Shown here piece by piece: positions 10,225-19,226 of a stretch of DNA of 64,000 nt. The notes below the pieces were generated by a model, which worked only from the letters and a program-made list of their open reading frames with translations, was not told the DNA's origin and did not search any database. The translations under genes and the position numbers were made by a program. Source of the stretch: Chryseobacterium shigense (lineage in GTDB: Bacteria > Bacteroidota > Bacteroidia > Flavobacteriales > Weeksellaceae); contig NZ_JACHLC010000001.1 in assembly GCF_014207845.1 (NCBI RefSeq), forward strand, positions 1,426,001 through 1,490,000, given 5' to 3'. Positions within the stretch are counted from its first letter, which is position 1. The number at the start of each line of letters is the position of its first letter.

Positions 10225-10252
10225 AAACCGGGCAGAAAATTCTGCCCGGTTT
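10225..10252. terminator. Bidirectional terminator between convergent genes
   Basis: A perfect 13-bp stem (AAACCGGGCAGAA / TTCTGCCCGGTTT) with A-rich and T-rich flanks, placed between the T9SS gene and the convergent CvfB-like gene. Confidence 0.85.
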
Positions 10253-10255
10253 CTT

Positions 10256-11080
10256 TTATAATAATTTTATTTTATCTTCTGAAATATCAACGATCTTATC
10301 TTTATAAAGTCCGCCAAGTGCTTTCTTAAAGTTCTTTTTACTCATCTGAAGCTCGTCTTTGATTTCTTCGGGAGAAGATTTATCGGAAAGGTAGAGAAGT
10401 CCGTAGTTTTCTTCCAGTTTGTTCAGAATCTTCTGCCTGAATTCATCTATATTCTCAAAACCTTCGGGCTGAAGGGAAACATCTATTTTCCCGTCTTCAC
10501 GGATCGCTTTGATGTAGCCGCTTTCTTCTGATAAAGGATACAGCTTTTTGAACACATCTGATGCATAGACAAGTCCGATGTATTTTTTATTAACCACCAC
10601 GTTCCAGCCCAGTTCACTCTCATTCATCATAAGAAGGTCTACTTTATCTCCTTTTTGAAAAGGAAGGTCCTGGTATTGCGGATTTCTTTTGAATTTTGTA
10701 GTTCCGGTGATCAGTTCCAGATCTTCATCTACATACAAATGAACCAGATATCTTTTACCTTCAATGATCTTGGATTTCTGTTGTTTGTAAGGAATAAAAA
10801 GGTCCTTAATAATTCCCCAATCCATAAATGCCCCGCTCGGAAGACTCTGTACACAGCTCATTACCGCATACTCTCCTACTTCAGCCAGTGGAATTTCAGT
10901 GGTTGCTTTTAATTTACTGTCATCCTGATAAACAAAAACTTCAACATCATCACCGATTTCCTTTTCATCGCTGGTGAAGACCTTGGGAAGAAAAGCTTTT
11001 TCGCCTGATTCGTCCGTCAAGATCCATCCTGAATTGTTTTTATCTGAAATTTTTAAAGTCTGGGTTTTTCCGAGTTGCAT
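10256..11080 (-). CDS. CvfB/YitL-like S1-domain RNA-binding protein
   Basis: Predicted cytoplasmic RNA-binding protein of 274 aa. The layout fits the CvfB family: N-terminal S1-like domain (QLGKTQTLKISDKNNSGWIL...), a second S1-like module (SCVQSLPSGAFMDWGIIKDLFIP) and a third around YIKAIREDGKIDVSL. It ends in a winged-helix segment (SPEEIKDELQMSKKNFKKAL). In other bacteria CvfB affects virulence and RNA metabolism; the role here is unknown. The reading frame could begin 7 codons earlier (MWLILYS...), but MQLGKTQTL matches where such proteins start, so 11080 was chosen. Single gene, ending at the shared terminator. Confidence 0.8.
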   Translation of the reverse strand: MQLGKTQTLKISDKNNSGWILTDESGEKAFLPKVFTSDEKEIGDDVEVFVYQDDSKLKATTEIPLAEVGEYAVMSCVQSLPSGAFMDWGIIKDLFIPYKQQKSKIIEGKRYLVHLYVDEDLELITGTTKFKRNPQYQDLPFQKGDKVDLLMMNESELGWNVVVNKKYIGLVYASDVFKKLYPLSEESGYIKAIREDGKIDVSLQPEGFENIDEFRQKILNKLEENYGLLYLSDKSSPEEIKDELQMSKKNFKKALGGLYKDKIVDISEDKIKLL

Positions 11081-11147
11081 TGAATATAAAATTAGCCACA
11101 AAGGTACGTAAAATTGAAGATTTTAAACTACATATCCTGTTTTATCC

Positions 11148-11990
11148 TTATTGGGTTACATTAAAATGAGCAGGAATCTCTTTTAATTTTTTATAAACCT
11201 TTTCTGATAACTCATCGGATAAATGATGAAGATTAAAATGATTTTTCAATGTGAAAGCCAGCTGATCCTTCTCTATAATTTCTGAACTTTCTTTTCTGCC
11301 ATTATTCCAGCGGATATTGAGTGTGGTATTAAAAAGGGCATACCTGGCATCTTCATCTACTTTTGTAATCATCAGGAATTTATTAAATACAGAATCGGGT
11401 CCGGTAGCAATATACCAGTTGGCCATTGCCAGATCCGAAAATTCTACTTCTTCAAGGGTAAACTTATAAATCGGAAGCCATTCTTCTTTTAAAACTTCCA
11501 GCCTGTAGAAGCCTTCAACGTCTACAAGGCGGAACAGTCCGTTAGGTGTTTCCTGTTCTATATCTTTTTCCAATAAGATCGGGGAAGTTAATGTCATAGA
11601 TCCAAAACCCACGTCTGCCAGATATTTTGTCCCGTTAATATCAGTACTCAACAGCATATGGGAACGTGCAGTTCCTGTTCCGTCCCTGCTTCCCCAAACT
11701 ACTCTTGCCAGATGCATTTTTATATTGAATCCAAGACTTTCCAATACATTTTTAAACAACAAATTTTGCTCGTAACAGTATCCGCCTCTCTGAAGCTTTA
11801 CCAATTTGTTGAATATCGCTTCAAGCTGTAATGACGGGGTTTCCCCGGTAAACGAATCTATATTTTCAAACACAATGTGCTTAGGATGCAGCTGATGAAG
11901 CGTTTTCAGAAGTTGCAGCTTTCCGGTATTCTCTAATGATATTCCTGCTTCTATCCGTTTAAAATACAGATCCAGTTCATTATTTTCCAT
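11148..11990 (-). CDS. Arylamine N-acetyltransferase
   Basis: Transfers an acetyl group from acetyl-CoA to arylamines or hydrazines through a Cys thioester. The 280-aa length is normal for NAT. The catalytic triad is visible: C72 in RGGYCYEQN, H111 in ARSHMLLS and D126 in YLADVGFG, each in its family context. The N-terminal YFKRIEAG segment is also typical. Likely cytoplasmic and possibly involved in detoxifying aromatic amines; natural substrate unknown. It appears monocistronic. Confidence 0.95.
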   Translation of the reverse strand: MENNELDLYFKRIEAGISLENTGKLQLLKTLHQLHPKHIVFENIDSFTGETPSLQLEAIFNKLVKLQRGGYCYEQNLLFKNVLESLGFNIKMHLARVVWGSRDGTGTARSHMLLSTDINGTKYLADVGFGSMTLTSPILLEKDIEQETPNGLFRLVDVEGFYRLEVLKEEWLPIYKFTLEEVEFSDLAMANWYIATGPDSVFNKFLMITKVDEDARYALFNTTLNIRWNNGRKESSEIIEKDQLAFTLKNHFNLHHLSDELSEKVYKKLKEIPAHFNVTQ

Positions 11991-12104
11991 GATTTGATAC
12001 TTTAAATTAATTCTTATCCAAATATCGGGATTGCTGATGTTAAAAAACAGGTCAAAAGAAATAATTATATGGACAAATCAATCATTTTTCTTTACCCATA
12101 AAAA

Positions 12105-12126
12105 AAGAGAAGCCTGTGCTTCTCTT
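12105..12126 (-). terminator. Rho-independent terminator of the TonB receptor/peroxidase operon
   Basis: Stem AAGAGAAGC / GCTTCTCTT (9 bp), loop CTGT, followed on the minus strand by a T run. It lies 5 bp after the peroxidase stop. The same 9-bp stem recurs at 19163-19185. Confidence 0.8.
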
Positions 12127-12130
12127 GTAT

Positions 12131-13258
12131 TTATTTCGGCAGTTGTGGTGCTCTCATTTTGTACTGATAACTGTGCAGCGTTTTCAGGAAATTCTCCAGG
12201 TCTGTGAGTTCGGTATCCGTAAGGTTAAGTTTTTCCAGCATTGCTGATTTTTTCGGGGCCAGCGGACTGTCTCTGTTTCTTTTTTCATTAGGCATTCCGG
12301 CATTGTACATATTCAGAACGCCTCTGATGTTTGGAAATAATCCGTTGTGCATATAAGGAGCCGTTTGCGAAACTTCCCTTAAAGTAGGAGTCTTAAATTT
12401 CCCGACATCTTCATTTTTCTTGCTGATATTGTAAAGTCCGAGGTCTTCATATTCTCTTCCGAAATAGGTAAGCCCAATATTATGAAACTTCTGGTCTGAA
12501 AAATAAGGTGTATTGTGACAGTTGATACAGTTTGCCTTTGTTCTGAACAGGTGAAGTCCATTGATTTCGGAATCTGTTAATATATCTTTTTCCCCGCCAA
12601 CAAATTTATCGAATTTTGATTTCGGGCTTATGATGGTTCTTTCAAAAGTAGCAATAGCTTTAACAATATTTTCTTCTGTAATTTTATCATCACCAAAAGC
12701 TTTTTGAAAATACTCTTTATATCCCTTAATCTTTGCAATTCTTTTTACCGCCAGTCTTGAATGAAGATTCATTTCAACAGGGTTTTCAATTGGAGCTTTT
12801 GCCTGCTGTTCAAGCGTTGCTGCTCTTCCATCCCAGAAATATTCTTTAGCATACATGATATTGAGGATCGTAGGAGTATTCCTTGTTCCCTGTTGCCTGT
12901 CGTGGCCATAAGCAACTCTTCTTCCGTCTGCCCAGGCCAGCTCGGGATCATGGCAGTTGGCACATGAAATCTGTCCGGACGCGGAAAGTCTCGGATCAAA
13001 GAAAAGTGTTTTCCCAAGCTCTTCCTTGTCTTTGGAGTAAGGGTTATCTTTCGGAAACTCGGGTTTAGACAGCGGTCCTATATCTTTAAATCCTTCCTTA
13101 GCTTCATCAAACAAATGAGGCTTTGGCCAAAGGTTCTGGTTTCCGCTTCCGTAAAGGTCCCTCAGCTCCTGATTGGTATAGCCCTTCTGAATATTTCCAA
13201 AATCAGAAAAGGAATAAACAGCAAACAACAATGCCGACAGTGGCAAAAAATATTTCAT
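12131..13258 (-). CDS. Di-haem cytochrome c peroxidase / MauG-family protein
   Basis: Periplasmic haem protein of 375 aa, last gene of the TonB receptor operon. It has an N-terminal signal or anchor helix (MKYFLPLSALLFAVYSFS) and two c-type haem motifs: CANCH at residues 99-103 and CINCH at 244-248. Family segments LGKTLFFDPRLSASGQISC, QGTRNTPTILN and FKTPTLREVSQTAPYMHNG are present; the last carries a Met that could be a haem ligand. Family members reduce H2O2 or oxidise a protein or small-molecule partner. The position after an outer-membrane uptake set suggests it acts on the transported compound or its metal, by inference. The start is 6 bases after the DUF6850 stop. Confidence 0.93.
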   Translation of the reverse strand: MKYFLPLSALLFAVYSFSDFGNIQKGYTNQELRDLYGSGNQNLWPKPHLFDEAKEGFKDIGPLSKPEFPKDNPYSKDKEELGKTLFFDPRLSASGQISCANCHDPELAWADGRRVAYGHDRQQGTRNTPTILNIMYAKEYFWDGRAATLEQQAKAPIENPVEMNLHSRLAVKRIAKIKGYKEYFQKAFGDDKITEENIVKAIATFERTIISPKSKFDKFVGGEKDILTDSEINGLHLFRTKANCINCHNTPYFSDQKFHNIGLTYFGREYEDLGLYNISKKNEDVGKFKTPTLREVSQTAPYMHNGLFPNIRGVLNMYNAGMPNEKRNRDSPLAPKKSAMLEKLNLTDTELTDLENFLKTLHSYQYKMRAPQLPK

Positions 13259-13264
13259 AATTTT

Positions 13265-14836
13265 CTAATAAAACAGGGATATTCCCGCATTGAAATACAG
13301 GTTCGGATTTCCGTTATACTCTGTATTCTGTTCAAATCTTTTATTCATCGCGAACAGTGTTGCAAAATTAGTAAATATTTTCAGGTCTGTTCTGGCAGTT
13401 ACCTTTTGGTAGAACTGAAGCCCGAACTGAGGTCCCAGCTTTGAAATGCTGTCGAACTCATGATCGTTTCCGATTACATTATCATACAGTAAGGTATTGG
13501 AAGATGCAGCCTGGTAATCAAGGCTTGTGCTTAAAGGAAAATAGGACATTGCTCCTACTTCCAGATTTACTTTCTGCTTATCTGTAAAGAAAATATCTTT
13601 ATTGAATTTCAAATTAAGGTTCAGGCTTTTTACATATTTATAAGTGGCTCCCAAAAGATCGATCGCAGAAAAATCACTGTAAACGGCTTCAAGTGTGGTT
13701 CCCAGCTTTATTTTCTGTCCGTCTCTCAGAAGGAAATGATTGGCCGTTGCCAGCCTGTCCAGTGTCATTCTGTAGTTTTGCCCGAATTCTGCATTGTTAT
13801 AATTATCACCCGTAATGCTCTGGAAGTTCACATTGGACATGAAGTCCATTTTGTCTCCTTTGTACCAGTAATTGGCATCAGTACGGTAATTAACAAGGCG
13901 GTATTTCATTTTTTCCAGACTTTCGTCAAAATAGGTTGCCCCATTAGTCTGGTTTCTCTTTTCAGCATCATTCCCGAAAAGGTCCTGCATTTTTTTACTG
14001 TAAGAAAAATTGATATTGAAGAAATTCCTGCTGTTTTCAAATGCATAACCCCCACCGAAGTTTTTATCAATGGTTCTGTAGCTGTAATCCGTATAGGCCG
14101 GGAAATAAATCAATCTGCCGTACCCATTGGAAAATCTCACATAATATTCCGGGTTAGCCGGGGCATTTACGGATTCGTTGACGGCTATAAGATCATAGGT
14201 TTCAGATCTTCTTCCCAATCCTCCGAAAACGGAAAGCTGATGTTTTCCCAAACGGTATCCTGCAAATAGTTTCCCTGAATAATCTGCGGTATTGATGTCC
14301 GGTCTTGGATCGGATTTTCTGTAGGAACTCTGGTTTTTATAATCAATCACAGCACCCAGTTCAAGGCCTTTCCATGGGTTGTAAGACATTCCTCCCTGTA
14401 CTTGGTAATTCTGGGTTTCCCAATTGGCTTTTTTAGGTACGAAAAGATAATTCGGGTTCAGAACAAACTGATCTTCAGTTCTTCCGTTGGTAAGGTTATA
14501 GCCTAAATTTTCTTCGGTAATAAATTGGTAATCAAAACTTCCTAAAAGTCTTAATTTTTCTGAAATATTAAAGATCCCCTGTGTTTTAAAAGCATATTCA
14601 TTGGACTTTTCTGCCGTCTGTACACGCTTCATATTAAGATCTTTAATGGTTGCGCTCAGCTCTGTTTCCGTAAAGTCTGAAAATCTTTGCTTTGAAAACT
14701 GTACGGGATTTTCCCAGATCCTGCCTAGCTGATTGTAGTAGACCTGGTTTGCCGGGATAAAAATACTGTCATGCAGCTGTGCCGAAACACAACCGAATGA
14801 TAGTACAGGAATGATATATAACGTCTTGAATTTCAT
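13265..14836 (-). CDS. Predicted outer-membrane beta-barrel protein (DUF6850-like)
   Basis: Protein of 523 aa with a signal peptide (MKFKTLYIIPVLSFGCVSAQ), followed throughout by alternating aromatic/polar strands. Examples are ELGAVIDYKNQSSYRKSDP and AGYRLGKHQLSVFGGLGRR; the last residues are LYFNAGISLFY, ending in an aromatic as in outer-membrane barrels. Catalytic motifs are absent. It resembles the DUF6850 outer-membrane family found beside DUF4876 lipoproteins and TonB receptors, a recalled match not checked by search. It lies 6 bases from both neighbours, so it is surely co-translated. The role is unknown and could be a second pore or a partner of the receptor. Confidence 0.7.
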   Translation of the reverse strand: MKFKTLYIIPVLSFGCVSAQLHDSIFIPANQVYYNQLGRIWENPVQFSKQRFSDFTETELSATIKDLNMKRVQTAEKSNEYAFKTQGIFNISEKLRLLGSFDYQFITEENLGYNLTNGRTEDQFVLNPNYLFVPKKANWETQNYQVQGGMSYNPWKGLELGAVIDYKNQSSYRKSDPRPDINTADYSGKLFAGYRLGKHQLSVFGGLGRRSETYDLIAVNESVNAPANPEYYVRFSNGYGRLIYFPAYTDYSYRTIDKNFGGGYAFENSRNFFNINFSYSKKMQDLFGNDAEKRNQTNGATYFDESLEKMKYRLVNYRTDANYWYKGDKMDFMSNVNFQSITGDNYNNAEFGQNYRMTLDRLATANHFLLRDGQKIKLGTTLEAVYSDFSAIDLLGATYKYVKSLNLNLKFNKDIFFTDKQKVNLEVGAMSYFPLSTSLDYQAASSNTLLYDNVIGNDHEFDSISKLGPQFGLQFYQKVTARTDLKIFTNFATLFAMNKRFEQNTEYNGNPNLYFNAGISLFY

Positions 14837-14842
14837 TGTATG

Positions 14843-16216
14843 TTATTGCTGGAAACCTCTTGGATTTGCCGTTTGTTTTACAAAATCGTTTGCTGAATTG
14901 TTGGTATCTTCCAGAACTTTTCTTTTACCTCCGTTATTAGGAAGATCTACCAGTGCTTTTGTCTTTCTGATCACCGCCTGAGAGTTGAAAGAAGCATCGC
15001 AGGCAATGGAAGAAGCATCAATAGAAGCGCTCAGCATTTTCGGTCTCTGGGAGTTTGGATTGTAGTGCTGAAGGTCTACTCCGTCAATAATGATATTGTT
15101 AGGAATCTGTTTAAAGTATCTTGTATTGGAGTTCACCGTTGTTACGGACGGGTCTGAATAATCAGGAAGCGCATCAAGATCATCAGCCCTGAAGATTACA
15201 AAGCTGTCTCTTCCCAGATTATCTATGATAAAGTCATTATTCGGGCTCCAGTATCCTGTTCTTCCCCAGTATGCGATCTGCATATCCGGTACGGCTGGAT
15301 TCTGAATATCGAATTTATATACCGGCTGTCCGATAGAAAGGTTATAATTTCCTAAATAAACTTCAAAATTGGAAGTACTCAGATCTACCGTAAGGGCCGG
15401 ATTCTGGATGGTAATCGGGTTTCCGGTGTTATCTACCAGCGGGGCTTTATGATTAACTCCGTTTTGTGCAATTACAACACTTTCTCCCGGCAAAATCGGG
15501 TACTGTGTTCCGTTTCCCGGTACTTTTATAACATAATCGGCGTAAGCGTAGTCCGTATTGGCGGCATTTCCCATTGTCATTCCTATAGATTTGCTCCAGT
15601 CGAATTGTCCGTTAGCCTGGGAATAGCTATTGTTGGTTGCCGTATTTACTTTTCCGTACAGCTGTCCTATATAAAGTCCGTCCGCATAAATAATCTGGTC
15701 GGAGTTATTGTAAATTTCAATAAACTGGTCCCTGAAACTGGCTCCCTGCAAAGCATGTGATCCTGCATAATAAACCTGTTTAATGAGAAGATCTCCTACT
15801 CTTGCTCCTTTTACCTCTACAGAAGTAGACTGTATATTGGCACTGATGATGGCATTTTCCTGAACCCCGTTAAAGCTCATTTCTGCAGAAGCTGCTTGGT
15901 ACCCGAATGTAGCAAGGAATTCATTGGAAAGCATTTTTTTAGATACGGTAATCTTGTAGGTTCCCGGAATAACGTTCTGAAAATTGGCATAGCCATTCGC
16001 ATCCGTATTCAGCGTGTAGGTATCTCCTGAATTATTATTGGTCATCACAACGGTTGCTGTTTTGGCCTGTTTATCTCCGTAAACGGCTTTATCGTAAGAA
16101 ACTTTAACCTGATAAGCAACGGGCTGAAGTGTAGCATTGCCACCGTTTCCGAAATCATCATCACGACAGGAAATAAGCATCAGTATTATTGTGAAAAGGC
16201 TTAATAACTGTTTCAT
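14843..16216 (-). CDS. DUF4876-type surface lipoprotein, probable partner of the TonB receptor
   Basis: Lipoprotein of 457 aa with lipobox LISC (Cys17) followed by RDDD; acidic residues after the Cys often mark surface export in Bacteroidota. Residues about 32-105 form a transthyretin-like/carboxypeptidase-regulatory fold (TYTLNTDANGYANFQNVIPGTYKITVSK). The next part (GDLLIKQVYYAG...FIEIYNNSDQIIYADGLYI) looks like a lamin-tail-type beta sandwich. By analogy with SusD-like or Xus-type lipoproteins it may bind the substrate for the receptor encoded just upstream, but that is inference and no SusD similarity is visible. The gap to the receptor is 24 bases. Confidence 0.75.
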   Translation of the reverse strand: MKQLLSLFTIILMLISCRDDDFGNGGNATLQPVAYQVKVSYDKAVYGDKQAKTATVVMTNNNSGDTYTLNTDANGYANFQNVIPGTYKITVSKKMLSNEFLATFGYQAASAEMSFNGVQENAIISANIQSTSVEVKGARVGDLLIKQVYYAGSHALQGASFRDQFIEIYNNSDQIIYADGLYIGQLYGKVNTATNNSYSQANGQFDWSKSIGMTMGNAANTDYAYADYVIKVPGNGTQYPILPGESVVIAQNGVNHKAPLVDNTGNPITIQNPALTVDLSTSNFEVYLGNYNLSIGQPVYKFDIQNPAVPDMQIAYWGRTGYWSPNNDFIIDNLGRDSFVIFRADDLDALPDYSDPSVTTVNSNTRYFKQIPNNIIIDGVDLQHYNPNSQRPKMLSASIDASSIACDASFNSQAVIRKTKALVDLPNNGGKRKVLEDTNNSANDFVKQTANPRGFQQ

Positions 16217-16240
16217 AGTGTTTATTTTTTATAATAATGT

Positions 16241-18988
16241 TTAAAATTGATATTCTATTTTGGCTCCGAAAGAAAGCTTCAGCAAATCGGTCTTCAGCGT
16301 TTCAATGGTTGTCCCGTTTTCTGTTTTGGTCTGAATCTGTTTTAGATCAAGGAAATTATTGGCATAAAAAGAAAACCGGAATCCGTTTTGGAAATCTTTG
16401 GAAATTTTAAGGTTGAAATTATGAAATACTTTTCCCAGCTTTGAGTTCTCTTCATCTACATCATTATCCTTAATGCTGGCAAACTGTTTAGGATCATTGA
16501 TCTGTTCAGGAGTCATAATCACCTTTTCCATATTGGTATTGATGTAGGCATACAAAACTTTCGGGTTATAGATCAGCTTGTCATCAATGAAGAAATGCTG
16601 GGTACGCAGGGAGATTACCAATCCTGCTTTCGGAAGGTGATAATTTAAAGCTGCACTTATGGTCATCTGCTTGTATTGGGACTCCACAGATCTGTATAAG
16701 CCATATATCGCTCCGTCCGCAAGAGTTTTGGAATCTTTATAACGGTCTACATTGGAATTGTTTTTTGTTTCTACATAACTTCCGTTAATATCCATGCTGA
16801 TATTCTTTATCGGAAGCTTGTTCAGATTCATCATTAATTCCAATCCTTTGTCTTCGGATTTAAGGCTGTTGACGATCCTGTTCTGCAGGTAATAAAAATT
16901 ACTGTATCCGATAACGTCGTAAGTGGGCGTATTGTTTCCGTTATAATTGATCTTAAGATTAGCCTGCTGTCTTTTCGAGGCATAATATTCGTTGGTAAAA
17001 CCATCATAAAGCTTGTTATAAAAAGCTGTCAATCCTACATTTCCGTATGCAAATTTATAATCGATTCCCACTTCGGAACGGATACTTTTTGAAGGTTTAA
17101 GGTCTTTATTGTCAGCAAAATCTACGAAAGTCTGCACTACACCAAGGTTATAATACCCCGGAAGACGTACATCGGCAAGAACCTGGTCATAGTATCTTGG
17201 TCCTGTGTAGATCATATTGATGGAAGGCGCTTTGGAAGCTATCCCGAAACCTCCCCTGAATTTGAAATTTTTATAAATAAGGTAGGAATTGATCCTCGGC
17301 TGCAATACGGAAGCTCCGAACTGGTTATCAAATCTTACCCCGGCATTCATGTTAAAAATATAATTCCCGAATCTTTTGAAAACATTGTCTTCCGCATATA
17401 CGGAGTATTGGTATTCGGCTCTTACATTCTGGCCGAAATTATACGGTCTGAAGGACTGACCGCCGCCTGCGAAAGGAGTAATCAGCGTTTCCGGGGTTCC
17501 CAGTCTTCCTGCTCCTTTATTATCACTGCTTCTCAATGAGGTTCCTGCGAGGAAATTGTGAATCCAATCGCTTTCTGTTTTAAGATTCTTTTTCAGCTCG
17601 GCAGAAATAAACATGGAAATCGGTTTTCCTTCCACTTCCTGCACCTGCCTGTAATTGATAGGGGTGTATGAGCCTGTGTAAACGCCGTCTGTAGTACTTG
17701 TCCCCACGATCTTACCACCGGTATTCACAAGCTTGGAATCATAGGTATTCTGGTAAGCGTGGCTGTAATTGGCATTGATGCTTAGATTGTCAAAGAATGA
17801 ATCTTTGAATCTCCAGTTGAAACGGTTCGATATTTTGAAAGACCTGTTTTTATTTTTGATGATCTGCTGGGAAGTATCTTCTTCCTCAAAATTGGCATTA
17901 TCAAGATTATTCCCGTAATCTACAGAGAGGGAGTTGCTGATGTTCTTGTTTTTGTTGTAAACCGTCCACATCAAACTGGTAGTGACCCTTTGATAGCGGT
18001 TAAATTTTGTTCTCGGATCTGAATTTGAGCTTAAATAATTGACATTAACGTTTAAAAAGCCTAATTTATCATTAATCTTCAGCCCTTTGTTAAGGTTGAA
18101 TTCCTGTGTTCCTTCTCTTAAAGCAATATAAGCCCTGTAAGGAGTTTTCCCGCTTTTCTGCTGGATATTCACCAGACCGGAAGTAAGATCTCCGTATTTG
18201 GCCGAGGGAATTCCCTGAACGACTTCTACACTTTCGATATTTTCGACCGGAATTTCCCTGAGGTCAACCCCGAAATTGGCATTGGAAAAATAGCCGTTAT
18301 AGCCGTTTCCTTTTCCAAATCCCAGCATATTCGGGTTGAATAAAGAGCCTTCGTTGCTTAAAGACGGCGATATCGTGGAATAATTTCCCGTATATCCCTG
18401 CATATTTTCATTATTGGAAATAGGAATTCCGTCTACAACAACAGCTGTACCGAAAGATTTGTTCCCGAAACCGTCTGCTCCTGTTCTTGTTAAAGATCCA
18501 AGATTCGTTGAACGGAAAACAATGGGTTTAAATTCATTAAGGGAAAGGTTTCTCTGCTTCTGCCCTGGAATCTGCTCCAAAACTTCATTTAGTGAAAATG
18601 CCTGAATGTTCTTCAGTGCTTCTTCTTTGATCTCAATCTCGGAATAGTTTTTCTTTTTGGCGGCTAGTGCAATTTCCTTGATACGGATTGAGGCAGCCTC
18701 CATTTCTACGGTAATGCCTTCAGCCGGCACAGTGGTGTATGTTTTTCTTTCTTCAATAAGTCCGGATCTCGAAAATACCAGTGTTTCATTAGAAAGATAA
18801 TTGATCTTAAATAGCCCCGAATTATCGGTTACCGTCCAGATTCCGGTATTTTCCACCCCAACCTTGACTCCCGAAACAGGCTTCTTACTGTCCGCTGCCA
18901 CTACAATCCCGGTCACCGTCTGACCACTTACGGAAAGAATAACAAACTGAAAAGCAAGCAGTAATACTTTTTTCTTCAACTTTAACAA
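16241..18988 (-). CDS. TonB-dependent outer-membrane receptor with N-terminal carboxypeptidase-regulatory-like domain
   Basis: Active outer-membrane importer of about 915 aa. It has a signal peptide (to about residue 22, VSGQ), a CarboxypepD_reg-like domain (TVTGIVVAADSKKPVSGVKV..., about 23-100) and a plug domain (NEVLEQIPGQKQRNLSLNEF...VVDGIPISNNENMQ and VENIESVEVVQGIPSAKYGD, about 130-275). The barrel ends in SFGAKIEYQF. No SusC-type partner SusD follows. The frame has no ATG; TTG at 18988 or TTG at 18979 are the likely starts, and a -7 box at 18996-19003 makes the second credible. Substrate unknown; siderophore, haem or another metal complex is plausible because a haem peroxidase closes the operon. 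Confidence 0.88.
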   Translation of the reverse strand: MLKLKKKVLLLAFQFVILSVSGQTVTGIVVAADSKKPVSGVKVGVENTGIWTVTDNSGLFKINYLSNETLVFSRSGLIEERKTYTTVPAEGITVEMEAASIRIKEIALAAKKKNYSEIEIKEEALKNIQAFSLNEVLEQIPGQKQRNLSLNEFKPIVFRSTNLGSLTRTGADGFGNKSFGTAVVVDGIPISNNENMQGYTGNYSTISPSLSNEGSLFNPNMLGFGKGNGYNGYFSNANFGVDLREIPVENIESVEVVQGIPSAKYGDLTSGLVNIQQKSGKTPYRAYIALREGTQEFNLNKGLKINDKLGFLNVNVNYLSSNSDPRTKFNRYQRVTTSLMWTVYNKNKNISNSLSVDYGNNLDNANFEEEDTSQQIIKNKNRSFKISNRFNWRFKDSFFDNLSINANYSHAYQNTYDSKLVNTGGKIVGTSTTDGVYTGSYTPINYRQVQEVEGKPISMFISAELKKNLKTESDWIHNFLAGTSLRSSDNKGAGRLGTPETLITPFAGGGQSFRPYNFGQNVRAEYQYSVYAEDNVFKRFGNYIFNMNAGVRFDNQFGASVLQPRINSYLIYKNFKFRGGFGIASKAPSINMIYTGPRYYDQVLADVRLPGYYNLGVVQTFVDFADNKDLKPSKSIRSEVGIDYKFAYGNVGLTAFYNKLYDGFTNEYYASKRQQANLKINYNGNNTPTYDVIGYSNFYYLQNRIVNSLKSEDKGLELMMNLNKLPIKNISMDINGSYVETKNNSNVDRYKDSKTLADGAIYGLYRSVESQYKQMTISAALNYHLPKAGLVISLRTQHFFIDDKLIYNPKVLYAYINTNMEKVIMTPEQINDPKQFASIKDNDVDEENSKLGKVFHNFNLKISKDFQNGFRFSFYANNFLDLKQIQTKTENGTTIETLKTDLLKLSFGAKIEYQF

Positions 18989-18995
18989 TTTTTGG

Positions 18996-19003
18996 CAAAA
19001 TTA
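18996..19003 (-). promoter_or_regulatory. -7 box before the TonB receptor operon
   Basis: TAATTTTG on the minus strand fits TAnnTTTG. The base run 19 bp upstream is TTTT rather than TTTG, so the -33 match is weak. No Fur-like dyad was recognised. Confidence 0.4.
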
Positions 19004-19162
19004 TTTATAATTTTTCTAAATAAAAACAAAAGTGAATTGAATTTTTATGATTTTTTTCTTCACAAGTTGTAGAATTATTCAAAAGAGAAATAATTTTACC
19101 GGAAATCTATAAAATCTGGAGAAAGAAAAAAGCTAATCAATGTTATATAAGCAACAATAAAA

Positions 19163-19185
19163 AAGAGAAGCAAAATGCTTCTCTT
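19163..19185 (-). terminator. Terminator of lpdA
   Basis: Stem AAGAGAAGC / GCTTCTCTT with loop AAAAT; the minus strand continues into a T-rich tract. It lies about 40 bp after the lpdA stop. Confidence 0.75.
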
Positions 19186-19226
19186 GATCTTTAAATATTT
19201 GAATTTTTAAATCTTTCAATCAAAAA

